Below, piece after piece: positions 22,649 to 34,000 of a DNA stretch of 64,000 nt (positions are counted from its first letter, which is position 1; each line of letters starts with the position of its first letter). The DNA is taken from assembly GCA_022385755.1 (NCBI GenBank), contig MU278348.1, positions 2,175,470-2,239,469 of the forward strand. Reading direction: 5' to 3'. The translations under genes and the position numbers were made by a program. The DNA comes from Trametopsis cervina. Its lineage: Eukaryota; Basidiomycota; Agaricomycetes; Polyporales; Irpicaceae. The notes beneath the pieces are model-generated. The model was not told the origin of the DNA and searched no databases. It saw only the letters and a program-made list of their open reading frames with translations.

Positions 22649-25600
22649 ATGCTGGGCAATGTTTCTGTGAACTCTCCTGGACCAATGTCTCCATCCTCCA
22701 AAGTAGACAAGCTTCCAGCAATACCGCCATCACATCACTTTGACAACGCGGCTCCTCCCCCGCCACCCAAAACCACGACAAACCACGAGTCTGCGACGCC
22801 CCAGTATGCAAACCATAGACCACCGCCCATAGATACTTCTTCCACGCTCAGTCCGCATACTGGTTCGTATATCGTCTTCAGCCTACTTTTTGTACTGACG
22901 TCAAAATCGGCGGCTTGAATGAAGGCATCGACATCGCGCCCATAACACCAATCAGTCCCATAGGTCTTGGTCCAGTGTCCTCGACAGCTAATGGAGATGG
23001 TCAGTCGAAGCGAAAGGCGAATCCCCTGACAGACTTGGTCGAAACGGAGAGAGTGTATGTGGATTTGCTGACCGGCATCATCCGGGTATGTGCCTACCCC
23101 TTGGTGTTTCAAGCAGTCACTTAACTCGGGGGATGAATGCAGAAAGTTGCCTCTGCTTGGTCACGCCAAAACCTGCCCCCTCCGGAGCTGGATAAGATGT
23201 TTCGTAGCATTGAAAGCGTATACAAAGCAAATCGGTCCCTGCTTTCCGTGAGTGCATAGTTTGGACGTCAGATAAGACGTCTTTAACAGAAGCTATTGCG
23301 AGTATAGAAGCTCAAGGACATCGGTACTGACCCCTCTTCGCTTAAAACACTTGGTGATCTATTGATGAAATGGGTAAAACTATTCAAGCTTCTGCCGCCC
23401 GGTGTTCTGACATTGGTGTTTCTCAGATTGGAGACTTGGAAGCGCCGTATACCAAGTATACTAACAATTACTGCTCTGGTTATGACAACTGGGAACCGGT
23501 ACAGTCAAATGAACGGTTACGTACCACACTGGCCATGTTTTCTGCAAGCAACCCACCCCCTGCTGCCGAGGAACACCCATCGCAACCTCCGCTATGGACA
23601 CTGGATGCGCTATTTCTACTTCCCAAATATCGTTTGCGGTATTACCGTAAACTTTATAGTCGTCTTATGAAAAGCACGACCCCAGGAAGGAGCGATCATA
23701 AACTCTTGACGTCTGCTATTGACAAGCTCGACGGTCTTCTCAGTACGCTGGACGATCGTGCAAATGTCAGGGTCGATGGAGGCGTGCAGCCTCCCCCAGA
23801 GGTAGAAGACGAAGTTGTGATTGACATGCGTATGCGAGACAGCACACTGGCACCTCCACCTTCTCAGAGAGCGAGCGATTCTACCCACGGTAGCTCAAGC
23901 CCGAGTGTGTGAGTCCTTTTTATTATTATTCAGCTACTATTTAGACCTAACGTTTCGGGTAGGAGCCGCTCGTCCCAGGACACTGCACCCACATCCGTAG
24001 GGCGCGAATCGACATCGACCATGTCTATGCCAATCACGGACTTAGAGCGACGTCTTTCCACAGATCGAACGCTAGACATTTTCACCATGCAGCCGAAGGC
24101 AAGTGACGCCCTTATCTCTGTTAACACGACCCTTACCATATAGTGGTATCACAGCAAGTGCGCCTTCAGATCACGCCACCATCGCTGCATTATACCCGCG
24201 AACTACGAATGTCTATAGACGTAGTTCTGAATTTTATACCCCGGTCAACTGGAGTCGAGATTACGCAAGAATCTGGGCACATTTTCCTCCTCACCGACCT
24301 TCTGTTGATATGCGAGAGGATGACGCCACAAGAGCTCGCACGAAGTGGACCCGACGGTGCCGACATGTGGCTCCTTTACCCGCCGCTGGCAGGTAAGCAT
24401 CTTCGAGTCGGTCCTGCCGAGGGCTCAGGTATGTATCGTGTTTTTTTTTTCTTGCCACGTGCCGGTGTCTAACGGGCACCTAGATTCAGCCTTGGCGGTT
24501 ACGATCTTGAGAAAAGAGACCGTCATTATGTCATGTGAATCGCGCTCTATGCGCGACAAGCTCTTGGAAGAATTCAGAGATTGTATCGACCGCGCTGCAC
24601 TGCGTACGTTTTAGTTCCTCTGATCGCCTCTAGGCTTAACTGACGGTCTCGACTCAGTCCAAGGTGGAAAGAACCAACCACCGCCACCTCCCGTGCCGCA
24701 ACTGCCTCCCATGTCAAACATGCCTTCATCGCCTGCGCATTCTCGATCGCAACCTGCTCCTCAAGACGCGTCAAGCGCCCCGAATAGCCCTCCGTCCCGC
24801 GCGTTGTCCCCGAGCAGCATTTCATCTGGAGAACGTAGTATGCCTCCGCCTATTCAAGGAATGACGAGAATGGCGCTTTCAGAAGAAGTGTCTTCTCCTC
24901 CGCAGCGGATGGGATCGTTGAATGCTCAGAACAACTTCCCACCTCGATCATCGTCTGCAGCTCAACCTGGTGGTCCAGGTGGACCTTCGTTCTCAGTGGG
25001 TCAAGTTCTACCTCCCGGTCCGGGACAGATCATGCCACCTGGTTCGTTTGGGCCTGGACAAATCATGCACGCCCCAAGCTCATTCGGACCAGGGCAAGTC
25101 ATGCAGCCGTCTGTTGGACCTGGACAAGTCATGGGCCCGCCAAGAGGGACAAGCTTCCGCCCTCCCGGTGGTCCTGGCGGTCCTGGTGGCCATATGCAGC
25201 CCGGTCCTATGCAACCAGGGTTGCCCCTGCCTCCTCATCCGTCAAGTTACAACCGGTCGGTGTCTCCTTATAGCCAACCTGCCTCCCGACCACCGTCAGA
25301 TGGCTCCAGTGGGCCACTGCGGAAATCGTCTTCATCGAACCAACTGAATTCGCAGTATCCGAATGATCTCCTCCCACCCAACCGCCCGTTCATGCACCGG
25401 AACGACTCCTCTGGTTCCTTGTCCAGCCTTGGTTCGAACATGATGCAGGCGCCCCAACCGCGCACGTTACTACCTTCTGCTACATTCAACGTACGGTCGA
25501 CTTCCACGAACTCGTTCATTGACCCAAGCCCTCCTTCATCACCTGTCCAAGAAACGCCGAGATTTACCGGCCCCACCACTTCGAGTATCTCCGCGCAGAT

Positions 25601-25928
25601 GAAGTGCAAGGTGTTCTTGCAGGAGCATCATGCCAAGTGGAAGAGCTTGGGATCAGCAAGACTCAAGGTGTATCACGAGTCACCGACAAACATTAAGCAG
25701 CTTGTCGTGGAGGCTGAGAGTGGCAAGAACGGTCCCATGATCTCCACGATCGTTCTCGCCGACGGCGTCGAACGAGTCGGGAAGACCGGTGTGGCTATCA
25801 CGTTGTCGGACAAGGGGCAACGGACAGGCATCGTGTACATGATTCAGCTGAGGAACGAGACGTCCGCGGGCGGCCTGTTCGAGTCGCTTCTGGCCGGGTC
25901 AGACAGAGCAGGGCCGAAAAGGACATGA
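22649..25928 (+). CDS. RhoGEF (DH-PH) with Pro/Gly-rich repeats
   Basis: Exons 22649-22862, 22925-23085, 23143-23247, 23308-23373, 23427-23908, 23963-24102, 24144-24428, 24484-24603 and 24658-25928. A DH domain starts at LTDLVETERVYVDLLTGIIR and runs through DLEAPYTKYTNNYC and LDALFLLPKYRLRYYRKLY. A PH-like domain follows (IFLLTDLLLICERMTP ... RDKLLEEFRDCIDRA). A long Ser/Pro-rich region then contains tandem GPGQ[IV]M units near 25018-25134. A compact C-terminal domain of about 115 residues (from MKCKVFLQEHHAKWKSLGSA) has the look of a PH/EVH1-type fold. It should activate a Rho-type GTPase at the plasma membrane. A Rac gene is in the same window at 48741. The ATG at 22685 is an alternative start. 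Intron 6 is only 41 nt. Confidence 0.85.
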
Positions 25929-26223
25929 TAACGGACGGGACAATCTTCAGATGGACTGTAACATCATTCGCGCCTTACTTTGCTTTGCGGACTAATTGGA
26001 TTTTTGAAGACATGTCGGGGTTTTGGCAGACGGTTGGCAGCCTGTCATGATCATTAATTACTCTATTCTCTATTTTAGCCTCATTATATACATCCATAGC
26101 TCTCTCGTTTTTCTCGCTCTCTAGCAATATTTTCGTTCTTCGTATAGTGCTGCAATGACAGTAATGATGACATCGAGCGCGTGAGAGGAGAGTGAGATAC
26201 ATGCGATGTGTACGGTAAATTGG

Positions 26224-28162
26224 CTATGGCGGTAATGAAGAGAATGACAGTTCGGCGCATAATGAAATATGGTCACTACCACAGACTCCTTTCCGCGGTA
26301 TCCCAGGATCTAGGTCATTCGTTGTGTGAGGCTTTGCTATGCCTACTACTGCCACCGGTCGTTCCGATGGTGCGACCACGAAGATATAATCTGTGAAATG
26401 GATTCTGAGCACACATCTTCCGACATTCGCTCGGGGCGCACCTAATACGGTCTTCCAATACTACGTGTATCCGTTAGAGGAGTAATCGGTGCATACAGAA
26501 GGGGGGAGAACATACGTGCGTGTAACTCGTCCAAATTGGCTCGAAGGCACCGTGTCTACCGGCTAAGTCAACTCTGCTGCCAAATGTGATGTTTTTGATG
26601 GATTCCGCATCCTCGAACGGCTGAAGTCCCTCATCATATGCGCTCTTGGGCCATGGCGATCTTTCGAACAGCTTCTCCAACTCTTCGTCTGATAGCAATC
26701 CATCTTCTGGGGCAGCACGTCTGGCGTTGACGATGATACGGTCAGGATCCTGCTCTTGTTCGTCGCCATCCTCCGCTTCTGTTGCGCCTTCTTCTGTATC
26801 ATTTGCGGCGGCTTTGTCAGAGGTCAGAGGGACGGAGGGATCGATGCTCCTGTGAACGACGCGCGAGAAGGCGAGGCTGTCACGCTGGTTTGGCAGAAGC
26901 GGATCGCCGACCAGGAGGGAATATGCGGGGTCATCAGGAGAGAAATTGAAGTCTGCGGAGTAGGTTTAAACGTTAGTATGCATGTAGCACGAACATTGTA
27001 CTTGGCGGAACTTACCGCCTGCGACGACACATGGCCAGTGTGGGAGGTTGAGGTCACGGCGGAAAGCTTCCACTTCGCGGAATAGAATACCGACTTGCCT
27101 AGTACAGTTCAGCCTTTCGATCGTACACGTACGTATTATGCGTTAGAATAAGAACCGACCTGGCGCGTTCGTACGTGTAACTGTGCCGCATGTCCAGCTT
27201 TAATCAGCGGAGTGATTCGCGATCGACAAGAGATATGAACGGACCGAGGATGCCAAAACAAATGGGTGGTGGCCACGACTATACCGTCCCGTTCGTCGCT
27301 ATTCCGGCGCAGCGCGACGAGGTTTCCGATGTTCTTCGTGAAGAAGCTGCTGCCCCGTGCCGCCCTCTCGTTCAATATGTCATCGCCACTGTTTGCCGAT
27401 AAAGCAGGTCGAACGGTTTGCAAGTCGAACTCTACAGTGCGCTTTCCTACCTCAGTGTATATGCCCTTCTTGAATGCGATGAGACTGCCGTGCTTCTTTT
27501 TGGGGCCTGTTTTGTAGACGTAAGAGTATCCGGATTGGTCCAAGAGAGGGAAGATCTTTTGTGTTTGATCCAGTTCCTGTGACAAATGTCTGGTGAATGA
27601 GGTTTGACTCTGAGTTGGTGACCTACCTGCAAGCAGATGACATCGGCGGTGTGCGAGAGAATCTCGTTGAATAGCATATGTTCTCTTTGCGAACTCTTCA
27701 AGCAGTCACTCGTCGGAAAAAGCGTCCGACCTTTACGCGAGGGGAAGCAACTTCATTACGTCCAATGTACTATGTGAACCAATATTAACACTCACGGACC
27801 AAAGTCTGCGCAAGCAACTTTATATGCATTCACGCGGTACGTCAATCGCGTTGTAAAGGCAAGGAACATCAGATACGAGAATTAAAGACGTATGTGTTGG
27901 ATAGTCTACCGACATTCCACGTCATAACTTTGACAGTTCGAGTCTCTCCTGCCGGCGTGCCTACTGGGATCTGCTGAGGCAGATTGGCATGAGGCGAACG
28001 CAGCCACTCTCTGGGGAGAATCTGCGCCCTGGGGTCGTCCCGTAAAGCGACCTTATCGGGCTCCTTCTCCTTCTGCTCCTTGTTCAGCAATTTGAGTCTC
28101 TTCCGCTCTTCAGATAGAGCCAGTTGCTCCGGTGTGAGCCGGTATGCTGCTTTCGATGTCAT
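26224..28162 (-). CDS. NGL2: NGL2-like endonuclease/exonuclease/phosphatase family RNase
   Basis: EEP-fold nuclease of the Ccr4/Ngl group. It begins MTSKAAYRLTPEQLALSEER, with a charged Lys/Glu helix as in Ngl2. Catalytic landmarks appear in order: VMTWN-LLAQTLVRRTLFP; DVICLQ-ELDQ with the metal-binding Glu; VVATTHLFWHP; GG-DFNFSPDDPAY; TDYIFVV; GVCGSDHISL at the C-terminus. Exon 2 (LLAQTLVR) is only 22 nt. An acidic insertion (TEEGATEAEDGDEQEQD) splits the domain between the DFN and TDY motifs. Yeast Ngl2 acts in 5.8S rRNA 3'-end processing; other Ngl proteins are deadenylase-like, so the exact substrate is inferred. The frame stays open upstream to an ATG at 28276, which would add 38 basic, helical residues. 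Confidence 0.85.
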
Positions 28163-28530
28163 GTTTCGGTGTTTCGTCTTTGCAAGCAGAAGTGTCAGAT
28201 ATGAGGCATCTCGACGGAAATGAGTAATGAATTTCGTGGTGAAGACCCTAGCTAAGAGGTCAAGTTGTTCTCTCAAGTCTTCACAGCTTCAAGCTGGCTT
28301 CAATTTCAGAGTTCCTGTTCACGGTAGCGGTTTCGTCGAATCGTTAGACTCACAAACGGATGGCTACAAACGGTTTACGGAGCGCCCGGACCGCCATCAA
28401 ATCACGGCCTACTAATACGCGGTGTTCTGAAGCCAACGCCTCTCAGCTTGAGCCGTTTTATACCAGCCCACTTGCTCGTCACCTCATTATCCCTCTTATA
28501 ATACTTAAGTCGACCACCTCATACTATACG
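28163..28530. promoter_or_regulatory. Divergent promoter region
   Basis: 368 bp between head-to-head genes. The plus-strand frame is open through it from 28360, but the stretch reads as leader rather than protein. No core element was assigned. Confidence 0.4.
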
Positions 28531-29310
28531 ATGAGTAACGATGGCTTCATCCCGGTTCTTTCGAAGAAGTCTCGCAAACAGCGACAGGCGAAGCAACCCG
28601 AACCTGTCACGCAGGTCGAAGTCGACGATTGGAATGAACGCTTGGAGCAGTGGCAAGGGAAGCCAGACGAATCTGCATGGTTTAAGCCCATAGAGAAACC
28701 ACCCGAGCTCGACCTCAAAGTATGGGAGTTCCAGGGTCGTATTGACAGCCTGAAGGACTTCATACCATTCTGGAGGCGGAATGTGTATGCAGCGGAGAAC
28801 GGCCAGGAGATGGAGAAATATGAGGGCTTTTTGGAAGAGATGGCCGCCAGGGAGAACTGTCCGTGGGGCGAGCCGCAACCGAACGAGAGTGCTGCGGGTT
28901 GGGACAATGGAGCAGCAGCGGTCAAGTGGGAGGATGCAGCGGACCTAGTCTGGCCGGTTGAGGGGGCCTCTGATGAAAAGGCGTGGCGGATGGACAATGC
29001 TGATACTGGAGGCTGGGGTGTCAATGCCTGGGAACCTCCTCACGACCCATGGGCGGCGGAACCAGTAGTGCAGAATACTTGGTCAGGCACACCCAGTGGA
29101 CCTGACAACCGAAAGCTTGACAATACGCCGAGGGTTGGTGGAAACGCGAAGGACACCGAGGTCCATTCTTGGAGGACAAAAGGTCCCAATAAAGCTTATG
29201 TGCCTGCTTCACGGAAAAAGAAAAATACACGAAAGGTATGCATGCAACGATCCAATGATTGAGATGTGCACTAACCAGGAGAACAGATTGCTTCGCCACA
29301 CGTAGTATAG
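28531..29310 (+). CDS. Trp-rich hydrophilic protein, unknown function
   Basis: Exons 28531-29235 and 29287-29310 give 242 residues. No family recognised. MSNDGFIPVLSKKSRKQRQ gives a basic N-terminus. The middle is helical (DLKVWEFQGRIDSLKDFIPF), and the C-terminal half is rich in Trp in acidic surroundings (GWDNGAAAVKWEDAADLVW; GGWGVNAWEPPHDPWAAE). A basic patch (SRKKKNTRK) precedes the last intron, and the protein ends IASPHVV. Repeated Trp with small and acidic residues recalls GW/WG-type docking regions, but no Argonaute-hook domain can be shown. It shares a divergent promoter with the NGL2-like gene. Confidence 0.7.
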
Positions 29311-29805
29311 GTGACTGGGGAGACATCTATTCGGAATCCTGCTCTTCTCTGCGTGATATCTGTTATGTTGCCGTGCATCGAGGATGCTACTTTACGCCCT
29401 GGGTAAGTTCCTTTCCACAGCCCAGTAGTGCCCAATGATGACTAATCGTGCTCCGGTGCAGACACTATCTTATACTATGCACAGTTGGTTGGATTTACCG
29501 CACCGCCTCTGCTTTGTACATATTAACAATTAATCGAAGTACCTGGATTGTGAGAATAGGCTGGAATGTGGCTGCTATCCTTGCAGTGGCGGGAGGCTGT
29601 GATCGGCGACCGGCGCATCTAATCTTTATACAATTGGTCCCGCGGATGACGTAAGCGCCTGCACTGCCCCTGTCACACAGCGTCTGTCTTCGGTTAACCC
29701 GCAGTAGCACACCTGTGCTCCATTGCTCCTGCGGTATATATTGAGCTTGGCCCCTGCCCCTCTGGCTTCTCTTCACCTTTGACCAACACCTCGCACACAA
29801 ACAAC
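29311..29805. promoter_or_regulatory. Intergenic region and promoter of WW-domain gene
   Basis: About 495 bp without a supportable gene. It ends with the TATA candidate of the next gene. Confidence 0.4.
29735..29740 (+). promoter_or_regulatory. TATA-box candidate of WW-domain gene
   Basis: TATATA 66-71 nt upstream of the start codon, inside a short G/C-rich surround. Confidence 0.5.
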
Positions 29806-30723
29806 ATGCGCAGCTACGACGAGAATGAACTTCCCACTGGCTGGGTACGCGAGTACGATCAACAGCACAACCATCCCTACTGGGTATGTTTCCGATAACC
29901 GCTCCGCAAGATAGCTTCGGTACTGACAATAGATCTCATTCTAGGTAGACACCAAGGCCAAACCACCTCGTGCTATCTGGACTCACCCTTACGAGGATGA
30001 GCAGTTTCTGAACGAGCATCCCAGTATCAGAGCTCGACTTAGCAACGGAAACGGGGCTGGATCTTCCGCCAATGCCGGGCCATCGGACGCCCCGCCGCCT
30101 TATGAGCCTGGCGAAGGCCCCAGACGGCATTCGTTCCATGGCAAGGACAAGTCATCCTCCGATGATATCAGGCCTGCCCAGATGCCGAGACCTCCGCCTG
30201 GTCCAAGCAGAGCATCTTCAAACGCTGCCCACAAGCGAGGATTTTTCGGCAAAATCAAGGATAAGGCGATAGGTACCAAGGAAGAGAGAGAGGAGGCTAG
30301 ACGTCAGGAAGCATTGGTAAGTTTTCCATTGACCGATGACAGCATGAGCAATAGCTTACCACTCGTCCATAGCTTATGCAGCGTCGTGCGGAGGAAAGAA
30401 AGCGTGAGATCGAGGAATACCGCCGCCAACGGGAGGAATGGCTAAGACAGCAACAGCAAGCGGGCCCCAGTAGGCGCTACCAACAGCCCACTGTCTATGC
30501 TGCACCCTACGGCAGCCCGTATGGCTCTGCCGGATATGGTGGATATGGCGGCGGAGGGTTCGGTGGCGGATATGGATATGGAGGCGGCTTCGGGCCCAGC
30601 TATGGCTACGGAGGTAGATCAGGTTACGGCTCGCGCAGTACAGGTGCAGGCGATCTCGCACTACCTCTCCTCGGTGGTCTTGCTGGGGGTCTCCTGCTTG
30701 GTGACCTTCTGGGTGGTTTCTGA
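29806..30723 (+). CDS. WW-domain protein with Gly/Tyr-rich tail
   Basis: Exons 29806-29883, 29945-30316 and 30373-30723 give 266 residues. A single WW domain fills the N-terminus: LPTGWVREYDQQHNHPYW (first Trp), VDTKAKPPRAIWTHP (second Trp and Pro). WW domains bind proline-rich ligands. Then come PPPY-type motifs, a basic charged coiled coil (EERKREIEEYRRQREEWLRQ), a Gly/Tyr-rich low-complexity region (GYGGYGGGGFGGGYGYGGGF) and a hydrophobic Gly/Leu end (LLGGLAGGLLLGDLLGGF). The PPPY motif inside the same protein could bind its own WW domain. The hydrophobic end could be a membrane or self-association patch. Function unknown. Confidence 0.85.
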
Positions 30724-31039
30724 ACTGTATGATAGTATATTTCCCAACTATTTGGTCGCCGATGTATCCTTTTTGTATTACCTCCCATTCGAGACACGCA
30801 TGTATGTGTAGCTAGATACCCTCCAACTTCTGCTCTCTATCAAAACCATATGTGCAAGTGTGATATGATCAGTACTTGCCTGCAAGGCTTTGGCGCTCTA
30901 CGCGTCGATCGAATCGCAGCAGCGCGACTAATTCCATACTATTACTTCGCACTTTGGGATGCTGGTGTAGTTAGATTCGCCTTTTGCATCTTTCGTTCAA
31001 GACCGGTCTTGTGGGATTGGCAACTCGGTCTCTCCCTCC
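30724..31039. other. Tandem intergenic region before TRS85
   Basis: 316 bp between two same-strand genes, holding the 3' end of the first and the promoter of the second. Nothing specific was recognised. Confidence 0.4.
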
Positions 31040-34000
31040 ATGGCTTCAAACATCCCCATCTCCCTCAGTCCTCACATATGCGTTTTATCATCTCCAGACC
31101 TACGAGACCTATTGGATAATGCGTCATTGCCACCTCTCCCGCGTCTTCTACAGTCATTTACGCCTGTTGCGCAAGGTACGTCGCGAGTATATATCCTGAG
31201 GGCTCATTCATAACTCAACATCTATTCTCGCTTTACATGGAATCGCTTGCGTACGCCAAAACGAACACACCCTGATAGTCACGACCCGCACCACAACACT
31301 GACCTCTGTGGCTCATCCTTCGTTTTCACTTCGGTTCTCAGACATCGCAGAGGTAGAATCCGCTGTACACGAAGATGAAGAACAGCGTGCTGGACGGACA
31401 CTGGATTGGATAGGTTCGCGGGTCGCCGCCCAGGGCGCGCGTTGGGTGGAGATGGTGGAATCGTCTTCGACGCGACCTGAAGACCCGTGGCGACACAGAA
31501 CGCCTTGGTGGGACGAAGTCAAACGCTGTGTACAAGGCGATAACGTACCGAACAGAGTAGAAGGATGGAATCACCCTGTGTCCAGTACGTACTGCGCACA
31601 GCCAATTATTCCGCCGCTACTCTGACTGTGGCTGTATTTACAGTCATATATGCCGTGTCAACCCTCGCAGCCAACCCATTACAGGCATTGCAAGATATGC
31701 ATTCGCGTCCGCCGGATTTTCCGCCTTGGGTGGATAACACATACCTCCGATATTCGTTGATTGTGCATCCCGCCAACTCCCCTCTTTCCGATACCATGTA
31801 CGTATAGATCTCCTCCTACCATTCAGCAGCCCTGACTTTATATGCCCGATGTCCCAGCGCTGAGTCTTTGTTCAATGCTGTAAAGAAACAATACGGCCTG
31901 CATACCTACCTATTGCCAGTTTCAATTCCGAACGCTTTACAGCCCCCAGCCCGACCCATCGCTTCTCCCGCTCCCCGTCTTCCGCCACTTTCATCGATGG
32001 AACTGTCCCCCATCCCCTCCGCCCAGATCCCAGTTGGAATCGAGGCTATGCTCGCTCGTCCGACGACACCTAGGACCGCGACCCTCACACCCAATGGTCC
32101 CGGAACGCCGAACCTGGCCGTGCAGCCGAACACTCCCTCTCGGCAGCCACAGGGCGCGGTGACTCCCGGTTCGAATAGAATTGCACTGAGTGACAATGAT
32201 GTCCAGCAGTTCAGCCGGTTCACGCGCGAATTCGTGGTCATGAGCGTCGTGCCCTGGATGGAGAAATGTGTTATGGAGTGGAATGAGTCGGTAGGTCATC
32301 GCTGTTCTGTCTAATCCATTATGCACTGAGCTGAGAGCAACTCAGTACTCTTCCTCGAGACGATTGCCGTCGCGGCTCTTTTCCTCCACTCGCCGCCTCT
32401 TCGGTACAGGTTACTCGACGCCACCCGTCTCAGCATCCGGAGGGGCTGCTTCGGGGCACGGAAGCAACCCATCCGTATCCTCGATATCCTCTCGTTTCTC
32501 ACATGCAGCAAATAATTCAGTCAGCTCGCTAGCATCTGTCACTTCTTCGAGCAGTGCAAGCACGGCAGCGGCGGTGACCATGGGCGGTGTGACCCAGCAG
32601 AGACGCCTAGCGGAGTTCGCGACCATTTTGGGCGACTTCAAGTTGGCGATCACGGTTTGGGAGTCTCTAAGGAAGGACAGTAAAGGCGGATCTGTAAGTA
32701 TCCGCCCTGCGGAGGCCCACCATTACTTAAATGCTAATAAGACAACTTGCTCGTAGGATATCCTTCCGTTACTCGTCACACCGACGCCGGCGCTCGCACT
32801 GCACGCATCGAACGCAGTCAATGCGCTCCATGCTGTTTCCGGAGACCTACCAGCATGGGCACAGCTACGCGCTCTGGTATACGCAGTTCGTTGGGATATA
32901 GGGATCGATCCGCGGGACTTCATTGGGAACATCTTAGAGGGTGACCGGTGGCTTGTTCAAGCAGCTGGTGCTGTGCGTGCATTCTTCCTTTCTATCTCTG
33001 CGCCTATTCTGTGTGTGCTACGCGACTTCCGAGCTGACGGCTGTTTAAGGCAGAAGAACCACCTACCGCGCTTCTTCTCGCACATGCGGCTTTTTTGAGC
33101 GCGAAGAAGGGTGCTATGCGGCGGTCGTCTTTGTGGTATCTACACGCTGCTGACAGGTTGGATAAAGCAGGAATCGTAAGTGCTTCCCCTCAACGCATGA
33201 ACAGAAACCAACCTCACACTCTTCCTGCAGAAACCACTGGCGCTATATTTCTTCCGTCAAGCGCATCAGCTTTACAAGTCACCGCCGCCACGGTGGGAAG
33301 ACCTTTCTCCTTCCTTCTGGGAGAGTGAAGGCAAAGAGGCGAGTGACTGGAGAGGGTTCGAAGCTGTTTTACCTGGCGTTGAGCACGAACTAGGTGCGTA
33401 GTGCACACAGTTAAGCTATGCTGACCAGTGCACTTACTGTTCAGCTCTCTGTAGGCCGACTGTTGTATACTACGGGCGATACTGCGAACGCGGTCAAATA
33501 TTTTCTTGGCTTGCTCAGGGAGTCAAGCACTGCCAAGACTCTTCCACCTCCTGGCCTCGGATTGGCACCCAATAACGGTTCACTGGACGTATCCTCCCCA
33601 CCTCCTGACCGCGTCTATTTGGAGGACTTTAGAGTGGCACTGAAGGTAATACTTACAATGCGGCGTATTCCTGAGTCTCACCTTATCTTCAGCATTTCAG
33701 AACGACCGAAAATGCCCAGTGGGAGTCAGTCAGCGATTCTCTCAAACTGCCACTCCAGCTTTGCAAGGTCAAGGATTCGCGGTTGAGGTTACCAGGAGAT
33801 GCTGTCGTTGGTGAGCCGGAGAGCTGGAAACAGTTGGAAGAGGAGTGGGAGCAGTTCTGGAGACCAAGAGGGCGCGAGCGGTTAGAGCAGGGTGGGAAGG
33901 CTGCCGTTAACGGTGAATCCATTTTGGTTTGTAAGATATTGTATGGCTAACAGTTTTCAGAACCGTTCTGGTTCGACCTTGTCCTCCGAAATCCCCTTAA

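Noticed and set aside
24091..24143. GC-donor intron in the RhoGEF (gcaagt after CCGAAG)
   Set aside because: It puts the next exon out of frame; the GT donor four bases downstream keeps the frame.
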